This document shows, piece by piece, positions 8,796-18,397 of a stretch of DNA of 64,000 nt (within the stretch, counting starts at the first letter, position 1; the number at the start of each line of letters is the position of its first letter). This stretch comes from Eulemur rufifrons (lineage: Eukaryota > Chordata > Mammalia > Primates > Lemuridae), in the NCBI RefSeq assembly GCF_041146395.1, contig NC_090996.1, forward strand, positions 28,606,738-28,670,737. The letters run 5' to 3'. The notes beneath the pieces are model-generated. The model was not told the DNA's origin. It ran no database searches and saw only the letters and a program-made list of their open reading frames with translations. The translations under genes were made by a program, and so were the position numbers.

Positions 8796-9245
8796 AGACA
8801 AGTTGTATGAGGGAGTGGGGCGAGGGGACGTGGGGCAACCCGGGAAGGCTCTGTCCCTCCAGAACAGCAGCACCAAAGCCCCCGTGCGGGAAAGGGCTTG
8901 TGTCCTAAAGACCGGAGGAGCTGCAGGGGCCACGCAACCAGTGGCACAGGAGGCGGGAGCCAGACCACCTGGGAGCTCAGAGGGAGGAGCTCGGAGGGAG
9001 GAGCTCAGACATGATTCTCAGTGTGAAGTGGTCACGGGAGGGTCCTCACTGGCTGGACGACAGGGTCTGGTGTGTGTCTTCGAAGATGGCGCGGCTGCTG
9101 CATGGAAACTGGAATACTGGGGCAGGAGGGGGCAGAGCAGTGGGCAGGATGGTGACCTGTGCTAGGTGAGCACTGGGGATCTTCCCACACAGGCAGGTTG
9201 GAAGTTCCTCCCAAGAGCATGCCCAGAGCCCTGCCTTGCTCCTCC
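8796..9245. other. Unassigned spacer with short tandem units
   Basis: No gene seen. Contains about three imperfect copies of GGAGCTCAGAGGGA at 8969-9010; the rest may be eroded L2 sequence. Confidence 0.4.
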
Positions 9246-9249
9246 TCCT

Positions 9250-9345
9250 CCAGCAAACATTTACCGAGTGCCGACTTGCATAGACTTTGGGCTACGGCCC
9301 AGGAGGGCAGATAAAGGTCCCCGCACCCACGTAGCTTCCGACTGA
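9250..9345 (-). repeat. L2-like fragment
   Basis: CAGCAAACATTTACCGAGTG and following GGTCCCCGCACCCACGTAGC resemble the reversed L2 3' end. Confidence 0.5.
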
Positions 9346-9371
9346 GTTAGGGGACAGATGTGGACACAGAT

Positions 9372-9500
9372 TACTAGTTTTCTCATCCGCAAAATGGGTG
9401 CAGGTGCTCACGCTGGGACTGGGAGGGGTGAATGGGCTGGCGCGTATGAAAGCCCCTAGGCCCAGAGCTTGGCACGCAGTAGGCACTCAGTGAGCCTTCG
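9372..9500 (+). repeat. MIR 3' part
   Basis: TTTTCTCATCCGCAAAATGG then GCTTGGCACGCAGTAGGC and ACTCAGTGAG, the 3' half of a MIR. Confidence 0.65.
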
Positions 9501-9639
9501 CTATTAATTCAGCACAGAAAGGACGAGATGGTTTCTTGAGAAGGAGCACTGGCCACCAGATAAAATGATTTGGGAAGGGTCAAAGTCTCATCATGTAAAT
9601 TAGCTTCTGACCTTCAACCCTATCAGCTTAGGTTTTAGG

Positions 9640-9765
9640 GTCACACTCAGGTTTGCTCTGGTTCCCATGCTCCCAGCGGTGGGACGGTGGACCAGTCACG
9701 TCTACTCTGAGGCTCACTTGCCTCGTCTGTCTGCTGGGGGTCACGACCCCAACCTCGGGTCTCAG
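9640..9765 (+). repeat. MIR SINE, diverged
   Basis: GTCACACTCAGGTTTGCTCT, CCAGTCACGTCTACTCTGAG and GCCTCGTCTGTCTGCTGGGG keep MIR order. Confidence 0.5.
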
Positions 9766-9984
9766 CGGGCTCCCAGCACCTGCGCCAGATGCGTGGCCGC
9801 TGTGGTTACCTTTTGTGTTTTATTTGGCGTCTGGGCTGCAGGAACGGGGTGAACAGGTGGGGAAGGGGGCGGGACGGGGTGCCTGCGGTGGGGGGAAGGG
9901 GAGCCGTGGAGGAAGGCCTTCAGGACTCAAGGCCGCTGAGCCGGGCCCGGGCAGTGGCACGCAGGGCTGATTCAGCGGAAGGTC

Positions 9985-10045
9985 CCTTTCAGATCCAAGC
10001 TGTGTGAGCTTGAGCAAGTCTGTAAAATGGGAGGCTGACAGTGCT
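9985..10045 (+). repeat. MIR fragment
   Basis: TGTGTGAGCTTGAGCAAGTC and CTGTAAAATGGGAGGC, the MIR core with a central deletion. Confidence 0.65.
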
Positions 10046-10184
10046 TCCCTTGAGGGGTCCCAGTGGGGTTCAGTCTCCTTTCCTTGGGTCCCTTTATCCT
10101 CCCCTCACAGCAGGGAAATGTTCCAGGTTGTTTCCACGCACCCTTGTGAGAGGCCACAGGGAAGGGCCCAAGCAGCCTTGGAAA

Positions 10185-10365
10185 TTACCATTTATTGAGC
10201 ACCTACTAGGTGCCAGAGGCTTTGGCATAAAGGTTGCTACAGAATCCACACACGCCCAGCAACAGGCTCTGTCCCCAGTTTACAGGTGAAGAAGCTAAGA
10301 CTCAGAGGTGAAATGACTGGACCAAGGTCTCCCGGCAGGCAGGTCTGAGATTAGAGACTCATGTT
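10185..10365 (-). repeat. MIR SINE
   Basis: Reverse MIR: ACCATTTATTGAGCACCTAC, AGTTTACAGGTGAAGAAGCT, AGACTCAGAGGTGAAATGAC. Confidence 0.8.
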
Positions 10366-10671
10366 TTACCCAAAACCTCCCGGGTCCCTATTGAAAATGC
10401 AAGGCCACGTTAAGCCACGATGGTCACTGACACCACAGTGCAAAAGAGTCCGGGAAGACCTTCTGGGGAGCATATTTTGGAAGAGGAGGCAGAGAGAGAG
10501 GATCAGAGGTAAGGTCGGGGACTTTGAGCCTCACTCACCAAAGGACCTCCCTATTCCCTGGGCGGTGTCCTTTTACGATATGATTACTGAAAGCAGGAGA
10601 TCTTTTACCAGGAGCAGATGGACCGGGTCACGTGTGTGGCGAAACCAACACTCAGACGAAAGTGGGACAAG

Positions 10672-10850
10672 CACACAGATACCCAGTCACATATACAAAC
10701 AAACAGCCACGCACACCCACGCAGACGCAGAGACCGACAGGCACACGGGGACCCCAATACGTACACGCCCCCCTCCACACACAGGCAGGCCCTCACCCCC
10801 CGAAACACACGCGCAAGTACACAACTCACCAGTGCACACTGTCCTGTAGA
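10672..10850 (+). repeat. CA-rich simple sequence
   Basis: Imperfect (CA)n/(ACAC)n tract, for example CACACAGATACCCAGTCACA and CCACGCACACCCACGCAGAC. It gives spurious His/Thr open frames. Confidence 0.8.
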
Positions 10851-11274
10851 CACGTGACGACAAGAGGGAAGCATCCAGCGGCAGGCTCATTCTTTCGCTG
10901 GCTTGGCTGGGGTGGGGACAGCAGGTGGGCAGGTCTGCCGGAGCCCCAGGTTCGGGAAATGGAGAGAGACGATACATCCACCATGGAGAGGGTACGCGGA
11001 TGCTGACTCTCTGGCGGAGAGATTTAATGTAAGTGGGAGATCGGGGTGAAGTGAGGTCTGGGAAATACTGAAATGAGGCCTGGCTTGTGGTGCGGCCGTC
11101 CACCCAGTCACCTGCGGGGTGTCACTCCTGAGGCCCAAGTGGTCACTAGGGGGAAACCCAGCGGTCTCGGGTTGAGGGGTGGCGGGAGGAGCGGCCAGGG
11201 AAGAGCAGCACAGACCAGGGCGGAGACGCCCATTTGAGGGAAGATTTGGGAGGAAAAACACTTCCACCTCCGCA

Positions 11275-11485
11275 GGCACACAGACCCAGATTCAAACCCC
11301 AGCTCCCCCAGCCCCTCGCTGGGCAGCCCTCGCCCGGTCTCTTAACCTCTCTGAGCCTGTTTTGCATCCCTTGCTTTATGGAGATCCCCGAGGGGCCGTG
11401 TTGCTTTCACTGCTGCACCTAGTACACAGCACCGTGCCTGGCACACGTTAGGAGTGCAGTAAATATTTGTTGAATAAATGGGAGG
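11275..11485 (+). repeat. MIR SINE
   Basis: Forward MIR: GATTCAAACCCCAGCTCC, CTTAACCTCTCTGAGCC, GCACCGTGCCTGGCACACG, AGTAAATATTTGTTGAATAA. Confidence 0.8.
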
Positions 11486-11489
11486 AGGA

Positions 11490-12010
11490 GGGCGCATTAA
11501 AACAACAATGAGATACCCCTTGTGTACCCACCAAATAGGTGAAAATGGAAGAGCTTGATTACAAGTGCTGGCGAGGGCACAGGGAAACATACCGCTGAAG
11601 GCTACTGCCGGGGCTAAACGTGCGCAGGCGCGTGTGCCCAGGGTCATGCAGGGAGGCTCAAGGCCACGCTGTTTGCAGGAGCGAAAAGCAACCTATGTGT
11701 CCATCCACAGGAGATGGCTAGATGGCCACCCTGAGGAATATGTGGCTTTGAAGAAAAATGGGGTTGATCTACACAGGATCAATGCAGATTGCCAGGAAGT
11801 GCTATCCGGGGAAGAGGGTGCAATAGAGAAAGACACACCGCTTGCAGAGGGGGACCTCCTTCACAGAGCAACGCTATTCTTACGGGTCAAAGCACATGCA
11901 TGTAAGTGCACAGAGAAAGATCTAGAAGGACACGGACTAAGCTGGTGTTTGGGGTTACCTATGGGGATGGGAAACGCTTTTGTTATTTTGTACGAGGAAA
12001 AGTGAAAAAG
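11490..12010 (+). mobile_element. L1 3'-region fragment
   Basis: Old L1 ORF2 end/3'UTR: AAACAACAATGAGATACCCC, GTGCTGGCGAGGGCACAGGG, GTGTCCATCCACAGGAGATG, GGAATATGTGGCTTTGAAG. An open frame of about 146 codons here is a by-product of the L1 sequence. Confidence 0.7.
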
Positions 12011-12854
12011 GAACGAGCATCACGGAATGCATCTAACGAGCGCCTGGCAAAGCTGTGTCGGATGTGAGACGGGACAGTACCAGCATGTTGCACAAAACAT
12101 CAGCCTCTCTCCGGGCTCGCTGTCTGAGCAGGGTGACCCAGAAGGCCCTCCCCAGAGGGATTCAGTGTCCCAGGGCAGGGACAGGCCAGCCCAGCCTGCT
12201 GCCTCCCCCAGACCTGCCCCTCTCATACACCACTGGGCCGGGCTCGGGCTCCCTACCTGCCTCATCTCCTGCAGGTCCTCAAATTCTTACCTTGTTCTGC
12301 CAGGAGGGCTCCATTCCCCTCCCTGGGCGAGAGCCATCTTCCCTTAGAACTCAGTCAAGGATGACCCCTCCCCCAGCCTGCTCGGGGCCCTGCCAGCTGA
12401 GCCAGGTGCCACTAATGCCAGTAGACACTGGGCTTCCCATGTCACAGCACATGTTGAGACTGCCACTGGTCTGTCTGCCCCAAAATGAAGTGCCTCCTTG
12501 GAGAGAACTGGGTCAAAGCCAACCTCTCCTCCTGGCGCCTGGCCAGTGGCCTTTGCCACAGTGGGGGCTTTAGATATGAGAGTCTTCTCGTCCAGGCTCT
12601 AACTGTCCCCTGCCTGCTGTCTGTCAGTCCTGTGTCTAGCTTCACAGCTTCTGCAAATTCTTTCTCCCCTTCTACATCAATGGCACTTGCTACTTGTCAG
12701 TTGCCGACACTTAATTTGTCACTTATGGTCCGTGGGGGCGGGGGGGTGCTGGTTTAGCTTATTAGAACAGTGTTTAAAATGGAATAAATCAGATCCCCAG
12801 GGACTTACTGACGGAAAGGGACCAGGCATTCCATGCTTGCGCTTTGTGACATTT
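12011..12854. other. Unassigned spacer
   Basis: No gene or clear repeat seen apart from a short poly-G run near 12739. Confidence 0.4.
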
Positions 12855-12940
12855 CTTTGGGCCACTGGGTTAAATTAATTTGCTTAAAGCCACACAGCTG
12901 GTAGAGATGGGGAGCTGGGACTGGGACAGGGGTGTCTGGA
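12855..12940 (-). repeat. MIR fragment
   Basis: TTTGCTTAAAGCCACACAGC and TGGTAGAGATGGGGAGCTGG, the reversed MIR centre. Confidence 0.55.
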
Positions 12941-13273
12941 CCCTCCGACCATTGTTCTCCGAAATCCCCTTTCGTGCCCCTTGCATTTTGGAGCCGTTCA
13001 CAGAAGAACAGCGACTGCTTTCTCAGAGCCGAGTAGTACTGGCTGCTTCACACAATCTCCGACCTAATGTCTCCTTTCTTCACCTGTTACACAGGGACAG
13101 GGGACCTTGGGGCAGACTCTGGCCAAGTCTCCCCAGGACTGGCCTGTCCACGTCATCGCCCCCTGGCCTTTCAGATCTTCTCCTTGGACTTGGTGCCCCT
13201 GGCTCAGCACTCCCTCCCCCACCAAAACACACGCTATTTGCTGCTGGGGTAACAGGAGGGAACTTCTACCCCT

Positions 13274-13590
13274 GTGGTCCCCAACCCCCTGGGGCTGAAG
13301 CCTAGTGCCAGTCTGTGACCTGTTAGGAAGTGGCTGGACATCACCTCCTGAGCTCCGCCTCCCACCTTGCCCCCCGCCTCCCCACCCCCCAACAATGGAC
13401 AAATTGTCTTCCGTGAAACTTAGGAACTGGGCCACGGTGGGCCAGCAGGAGAAGCTTCATCTGTATTTATAGCCGCTCCCGATTGCTCGCATCACCGCCT
13501 GAGCTCCGCCTCCCCCCTACCCCCCATCCCTGGAAAAACTGTCTTCCATGAAACCAGCCCCTGGTTCCAAAAAGGCTGGGGACCACTGCT
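13274..13590. mobile_element. Non-autonomous DNA transposon with terminal inverted repeats
   Basis: Begins TGGTCCCCAACCCCCTGGGG and ends CCAAAAAGGCTGGGGACCAC, which are inverted repeats of each other with some change. The inside has the typical GCTTCATCTGTATTTATAGC and two CTGAGCTCCGCCTCCC blocks of a common ancient mammalian hAT-like element; the family name is not certain. Confidence 0.65.
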
Positions 13591-13704
13591 CTACCTGACA
13601 AAGCAACCTCTCCTGACAGACGCCTTCAAGCCAGGTTCTGCGAAGCCCCAGGCTCCCCGAAACACCCTCGTCAAGGTCTACCAGCTCCCCAAGCTGTGCT
13701 TTCC

Positions 13705-13820
13705 TCATATCAGAAACGGCAGCACATGATTTTCAAATCACAGGACCAAGGGAGAGATTAAATAAGATAATACACCAAAAAGCTGTCACCTGGCCGGCAG
13801 CAGGGGCTCAGCACATGGGG
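13705..13820 (+). repeat. MIR 3' part
   Basis: TTCCTCATATCAGAAACGGC, GAGATTAAATAAGATAATAC and AGCAGGGGCTCAGCACATGG. Confidence 0.6.
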
Positions 13821-14084
13821 ATTTGTTCCCCAGGGTCTCCCAGGGAGTGAGGACTGACCCAGAACTTAGGCGTGGACTCTGCAGGCAGTGCTCTTTCCAA
13901 AGCATGAATGTCCCAGCTGTCCCTTACAACTATCTTCACACTCATTTCACAGGCTAGTGTAGGGACATCCGAGGCATCAGGGAATGAGGTGTGTCCCAAG
14001 GCCACCATGATAGCTCATGTGGCTAAACAATGTCCCATAGGTTCAGCAGCCAGAGGTCTTTCCACACCCAATCCTATGACGGTT

Positions 14085-14525
14085 CCTGGCTTTGATGGCT
14101 GCCCCACCCTCTCAGGGTAAAATCCAAACCCCTCCCACTGTCCAACAAGCTCTTCCTGATCAATCGGACCCTGGTGAGCCCCTACACTCATCCCCTTGCT
14201 CTCTACACCAACTACACCCATCTCCTTTCTGATCGTTATGCATGCCTTCAGCCCCACCACAGGGCCTTTGCACTGGCTGTCACCCGGCTTTTAGAAAGAC
14301 CTCATTGCCAATGTCATCTCCTCCAATAGGCTTTTCCTAACTGCCTTATCTCACCCCACAAACACCTCATCACTCCATTCTCCCTGTTTATTTCCAACAC
14401 AGCACTTAGCGAGATCTGAAATTATCGAGGGAATTGCATGGTCTCCTCTACGCCTGCTTGAAGACCCCCGAGTCCCCAGTGCCCACACGCAGTAGGTGCT
14501 CAATAATTACCTGCTGAATAAATAC
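14085..14525 (+). repeat. L2 3' end
   Basis: Long forward L2: GGTAAAATCCAAACCCCTCC, ACAGGGCCTTTGCACTGGCT, TGTCATCTCCTCCAATAGG, CCCTGTTTATTTCCAACACA, GTAGGTGCTCAATAATTACC. Confidence 0.85.
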
Positions 14526-14539
14526 TGAAGGAGTGAAAT

Positions 14540-14645
14540 AGATATGTCACTACCCCTGTCTTACAAGTGCGGAAACTGAGATACAGAGAAGCTAAGCTTG
14601 TTCCAGGCCACATGCTTATGAAGTGACAGATTCAAACCCAGACCA
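14540..14645 (-). repeat. MIR fragment
   Basis: AAGTGCGGAAACTGAGATAC, AGAGAAGCTAAGCTTGTTCC, GACAGATTCAAACCCAGACC. Confidence 0.75.
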
Positions 14646-15009
14646 GTGGATGGCAGAATTCACACCGTGAGCCCCACAGCTCGGGGACCCCAGGGGCCCA
14701 GGTTCCCACGGGAACCTTGCTAACCCCTGCCATGCATCAGGGGAAAAGGAGGGTGAAGACGGCGGGGCAGAGGCCGGTTTCAGGATTAGGAGCCCTGACA
14801 AAGGGCTGCTCTTCCCAGCACGGCGCTGCCAGAGCTGGAAAGAGAAACTGAACCTAGCTCCCTGGGCTGGGATGGAGATTCTCCCCAGCTGCTCGCTGGG
14901 CCCCTCACTTCTGGGCTACCAGGACCTGCCGCACATCTGGCTGTGGTCTGGCAAGCTGTGGACATAGGGCTGACTCATCTGCCCTGTGACAAGAAGTCAC
15001 GTGTGCCTA

Positions 15010-15200
15010 GCACTTGCTCTGTGCCTGGCACTTTGCTCTGGGCTTTGCATACATTGCTGCTGTGTGCGGTACAAAAACGCTCATGCTGCAGATGGGGCAA
15101 GTGGGACCCCAAGAGGGCAAGTCGCTTGCCCAAGGTCCCGCGGCTGAGAAGCAGAAGGCCTGGAGTGGGAACCGGGCCCCACCTTGCTGTGGAGTCTGAC
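15010..15200 (-). repeat. MIR SINE
   Basis: GCACTTGCTCTGTGCCTGGC, CTGCAGATGGGGCAAGTGGG, AAGTCGCTTGCCCAAGGTCC. Confidence 0.75.
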
Positions 15201-15299
15201 TCCTAAGGGCTTCACACCTCCTGGCTGCCCATGAGCTGGTGCCCGGCCCTGTGGGACCAGACACTTGTCAATCAGCACATTTCCTTTTTCTCTTCTGGA

Positions 15300-15343
15300 T
15301 TTGGTTTCATTTTAAATTTAGAAGTTCAGAAAATGAAACCAAA
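15300..15343. promoter_or_regulatory. Perfect 14-bp inverted repeat with ISRE-like arms
   Basis: TTTGGTTTCATTTT at 15300-15313 and its exact reverse complement AAAATGAAACCAAA at 15330-15343, separated by 16 bp. Read with the preceding G, the right arm contains GAAAATGAAACC, a match to the interferon-response consensus GAAANNGAAAC. The left arm has the same core on the minus strand. It lies about 2.3 kb upstream of SOCS1. The sequence match is seen; regulatory use is inference. Confidence 0.4.
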
Positions 15344-15554
15344 GATAACTGTCACCAGTGGCCACATGTACCTAGTTTATACCCAAGCAGCACTCCTCCT
15401 CCTCCTCTTCTTCCTCCCCCACCATGCCTTCTCTGGCCTGTGCTCCCTGGGCTGGGCTCCAAAAATGGACACGAGGGGTGAAGCCACTGTCTGTGGGCTC
15501 CAGTGCTCTGCCACACCCACAGGCACCCTCCGAAGATCAGTGACAACAGCAAAC

Positions 15555-15768
15555 ACCTCCTGAGTGCTCATTATACACCAGGGGCTCCTCTCACCTGACC
15601 CATAAATGCCCATTCAATCCCCACCACAACCCTAGGAGGGAGGTCCTATTATTATCCCCATTTCACAGATGAGGACGCCAAGGCAGAGAGGTTAATCACA
15701 TGTTCAAGGTCACAGACTAGAAAGTTGCAGAGTTAGAATTGGGTCTGAGTCCAAAGTCTGGCTTTTAA
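15555..15768 (-). repeat. MIR SINE
   Basis: Near complete reverse MIR: CCTGAGTGCTCATTATACAC, CTATTATTATCCCCATTTCA, CAGATGAGGACGCCAAGGCA, TTCAAGGTCACAGACTAGAA. Confidence 0.85.
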
Positions 15769-15770
15769 TT

Positions 15771-15803
<33 letters not shown>

Positions 15804-15831
15804 CTATATATACATACACACACAAATATAC
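15769..15831. repeat. (CA)n/(TA)n microsatellite
   Basis: ACACACACACATATATATAT followed by further TA and CA units. Confidence 0.9.
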
Positions 15832-16145
15832 ATTTTTTTTTTCTTTTTTTAGAGATAGGGTCTCATTCTGTCACCTGGACTAGAGTACAGTGGCGTCATC
15901 ATCACTCACAGCAAACTCAAACTCCTGGGCTCAAGTGATCCTCCTTCCTCAGCCTCCCGAGTAGCTGGGACTACGGTACATGTCACCACGCCCAGCTAAT
16001 TTTTTTTTTTTTTCCTATTTTTTGTAGACACAGGGTCTCACTATGTTGCTCAGTTTGGTCTCAAATTCTTGGCCTCAAGCGATCCTCCTGCCCCGGCCTC
16101 CCGAAGTGCTAGGATTACAGGGGTGACCCGTCGTGCCTTGCCTGC
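15832..16145 (-). mobile_element. Alu SINE
   Basis: Dimeric Alu in reverse with a 5' T-rich tail, middle T-rich linker at about 16000, and motifs GCTCAAGTGATCCTCCTTCC, CCTCCCGAGTAGCTGGGACT, CCCGAAGTGCTAGGATTACA. Old, diverged copy. Confidence 0.9.
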
Positions 16146-16720
16146 TTTATATTATATTTTATCCATCACCCAGTACAGGCTGTGGCCCCCAGCGGTGCTC
16201 AGTCGACATCTCTAGAATGACCACAGCACCTAACCCCCTGGAGCACACTGCACAGGACCCAAACAGCCACATCAGCGACTATCACCAGCCCTGGCCACAC
16301 ACACAAATTCAGGGAGCTGATGGGGTCCTAAGCCAGGCTGATTCTGGGCCACCCCGTTTTCACGGGCAAACGCAGGAACCTGGGCTCTGCCTGGGGGCGC
16401 CCTGGCGTTCTGAGGCTGAGGACGCGAGGAAAAAGGACCTGGCACCAGGACTTCGGGCAGAGGAGCCGTCTGGGCTGCATCCTGAGAGCTGTCTGCAGAG
16501 GGCAGTGTGTGCCGGCATAAGGCCAGTCACCAAGCCCCCGCCAGCCTGGCGAGTCTTTTGTGTGCCCCCTAGTTTCTGGGGCTCCCTACCGGCCTTCATT
16601 CACAAATACACACGCCAGCCAGGACCTGCTCCATAGTCTTCCATGACAAACAGAAGCACTAAATCACACACGTGTACAAATTATAGCCCTGATCACAGAC
16701 CCCGCACCATCCCGAGCCCA
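16146..16720. other. Unassigned spacer before the SOCS1 CpG island
   Basis: No gene or repeat recognised. Confidence 0.4.
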
Positions 16721-16724
16721 AATA

Positions 16725-16835
16725 GGCGTGCGGGCGGGGAGGGCGGGGGTGGGGGGGTGGGGGTGGTGGTGAAGGGCAGGTGCTGGATGGAGCAGGGGGA
16801 GGGGGACCCATGAGGTAGGAGAAGGGGGGGGAGGG
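16725..16835. repeat. G-rich simple sequence
   Basis: Runs of G broken by T or A (e.g. GGGGGTGGGGGGGTGGGGGT near 16746) that could form quadruplex DNA. Confidence 0.8.
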
Positions 16836-17088
16836 CCACCAAAGTAGGTTTTTTGATCACATCTGCAAATACACCGTTTTTCCATAGGTCTCCAAAGTGC
16901 ATTTGGAGGCGCCCGGCTGTTCTTTCTCCCCAAAATGAAAACAGGGAGGGTGAGAGCCGGGTCCGGAGCACCGATCCCCCAGCCACTGCAAATCACAGCC
17001 CCTCCCCAGGCCAGTTTCCCCGGCTGTCGCAGTGGGAGCGCAGGGAGGGCGGCTGAGGCCGCTGGGGACCGTGAGCGCCCCGCCCGGT

Positions 17089-17098
17089 TTCCTAGGAA
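17089..17098. promoter_or_regulatory. SOCS1: STAT-type palindrome TTCCTAGGAA
   Basis: TTC-N4-GAA perfect palindrome about 600 bp upstream of the SOCS1 start of transcription. TTC-N4-GAA is preferred by STAT6, and SOCS1 is a STAT target; binding here is inferred. Confidence 0.45.
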
Positions 17099-17170
17099 CT
17101 CGGCCCGGCGTCGAGGCGCCCCTCCCGCCCCGCTGAGGGGTTCCTCTGAAGCCTGTGGTCAGGCAGCCGC

Positions 17171-17180
17171 TTCCTGGGAA
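17171..17180. promoter_or_regulatory. SOCS1: STAT-type site TTCCTGGGAA
   Basis: Second TTC-N4-GAA site, 72 bp after the first. A weaker TTC-N2-GAA (TTCCCGAA) is at 17354-17361. Confidence 0.45.
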
Positions 17181-17580
17181 GCCCAAGCCAAGAAAAGGCA
17201 GTCAGTAGTCGGCCGGCTCCGGCACTACGCGGGGCGGGAGCCGTCCCGGGAGATCTCCTAGGGATTCCTGGAGGGATCCGGCTCCGGGGGACTAGGGCAC
17301 AGCTCTGCCCCAGGTGGGTGGGGAGCGGGCGTGTGTCGGGGCCAGTCCAGAGCTTCCCGAAGGGCCTGGCTGCAGAAATCCGGGACCGAAGGGTGCAGGG
17401 GCAAAAGTGGGGTCGCCAGTCCGAAGGGGATGTCCAGGAAGTGGCCGAAGGTTCAGGGCCGGGCCAGCACCCCTGGATGCAGCGGTGCTAGGGCAGGTGC
17501 TAGGCGAAGTCGGGGTGCAGGGTCCCCAGCGAGAGAATACCGGGGAGCGCAAACAGCAGGCAGACACCGGCGCTACCACT

Positions 17581-17597
17581 GAAAGAGAAACCGAAAG
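17581..17597 (+). promoter_or_regulatory. SOCS1: IRF/ISRE element of SOCS1 promoter
   Basis: GAAAGAGAAACCGAAAG holds two overlapping GAAANNGAAA units, the IRF-1/ISRE consensus, about 65 bp before the TATA-like box. The SOCS1 promoter is known to be driven by IRF1 after interferon-gamma. Confidence 0.7.
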
Positions 17598-17660
17598 TGG
17601 CGCTGGGGGAGTGGCCTACCGGGGGCGTGGTCTTCAGGCCACCGCCCCCCCAGTCTTCGG

Positions 17661-17667
17661 TTTTAAA
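17661..17667 (+). promoter_or_regulatory. SOCS1: SOCS1 TATA-like box
   Basis: TTTTAAA in an otherwise GC-rich promoter, followed 30 bp on by the expected start region near 17692. Spacing fits a TATA-type promoter. Confidence 0.6.
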
Positions 17668-17691
17668 GACTGGTGCAGGGGCGGGCGCGGA

Positions 17692-17791
17692 GCAGAGCGA
17701 GCAGCGGCCGTGGCAGCTGCACGGCTCCCGGCCCCGGAGCATGCGCGATAGCCGCCCCGGAGCCCCCCGCCGCCCCGCGCCCAGCCGCCAG
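17692..17791 (+). other. SOCS1: SOCS1 untranslated exon 1
   Basis: GC-rich leader ending at a strong donor CCAG/GTGAGC at 17792. The start is estimated from the TATA-like box. It contains an upstream ATG at 17741. Confidence 0.65.
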
Positions 17792-18347
17792 GTGAGCCGG
17801 GCACAGGGCAAGGAGGCGGGAGGGAGAAGGGAGGAAAGGACCGGCGGCCAGCAGCCGGAGCCGGAGCCGGGCCGGCTCGGGGGCTGCGTGGTGGGGTCGC
17901 AGCCGCCACGCCTCTGGCTGCCCCCCCCCCCGGCCCCACCCAGGCCGCCCCCCGCGCGCACGGGGTTCCCGCAGCGCAGTCTTTTCTGCTGCCTGTGCCC
18001 AAACCGCCTGCACCGGGCGCCGATCCCGGTCTGGCCAGCAGGCGGCGGCCGCGGGGCGGCGAGCCGCGGGCCTGACGGCCGGAGCCGGAGCGGGCTGCTC
18101 TCGGGCACCTCTCCACGCCCCCCTCTCCGCTCCCCGGAGGTGGAACTCCGCCCCCAGAGTCCCCGCCGCCGGGAAGGGCTCGGTGGACCGAAGAGCCCAT
18201 TTTCTAGATGAGCCCGCCGAGGCTCGGAGGGGCCGCGCGCACTTGGTGCTCCGCCCGCGCCCCTCCCGCGCCGCCTCGCGGCCGCTCACCTGCCCAGCCC
18301 TGGCCTCCGCGGGACGCTGCGGCTCACTGCCTCTGTCTCCCCATCAG
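17792..18347 (+). other. SOCS1: SOCS1 intron
   Basis: 556-bp GC-rich intron, donor GTGAGC, acceptor CTCTGTCTCCCCATCAG. It lies wholly in the 5'UTR, as in human SOCS1. Confidence 0.75.
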
Positions 18348-18363
18348 CGCACCCCTGGACGCT

Positions 18364-18396
18364 ATGGCCCACCCCTCCGGCTGGCCCCTCGAGTAG
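18364..18396 (+). CDS. SOCS1: SOCS1 upstream ORF 2 ([10 protein letters not shown])
   Basis: Ten-codon ORF in the leader part of exon 2, in good start context (GCTATGG). Its TAG stop is one base before the SOCS1 ATG, so ribosomes must leak past or re-start. This matches upstream AUGs reported to hold SOCS1 protein output low. Confidence 0.65.
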   Translation: MAHPSGWPLE

Positions 18397-18397
18397 G

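Noticed and set aside
10600..11103. His/Thr-rich ORFs
   Set aside because: Produced by the CA-rich simple sequence.
11565..12005. 146-codon plus-strand ORF
   Set aside because: Lies wholly in an old L1 3' fragment.
17500..18289. Several long frames on both strands in the SOCS1 leader and intron
   Set aside because: CpG-island composition keeps all frames open; none matches a known protein, and the region is 5'UTR and intron.
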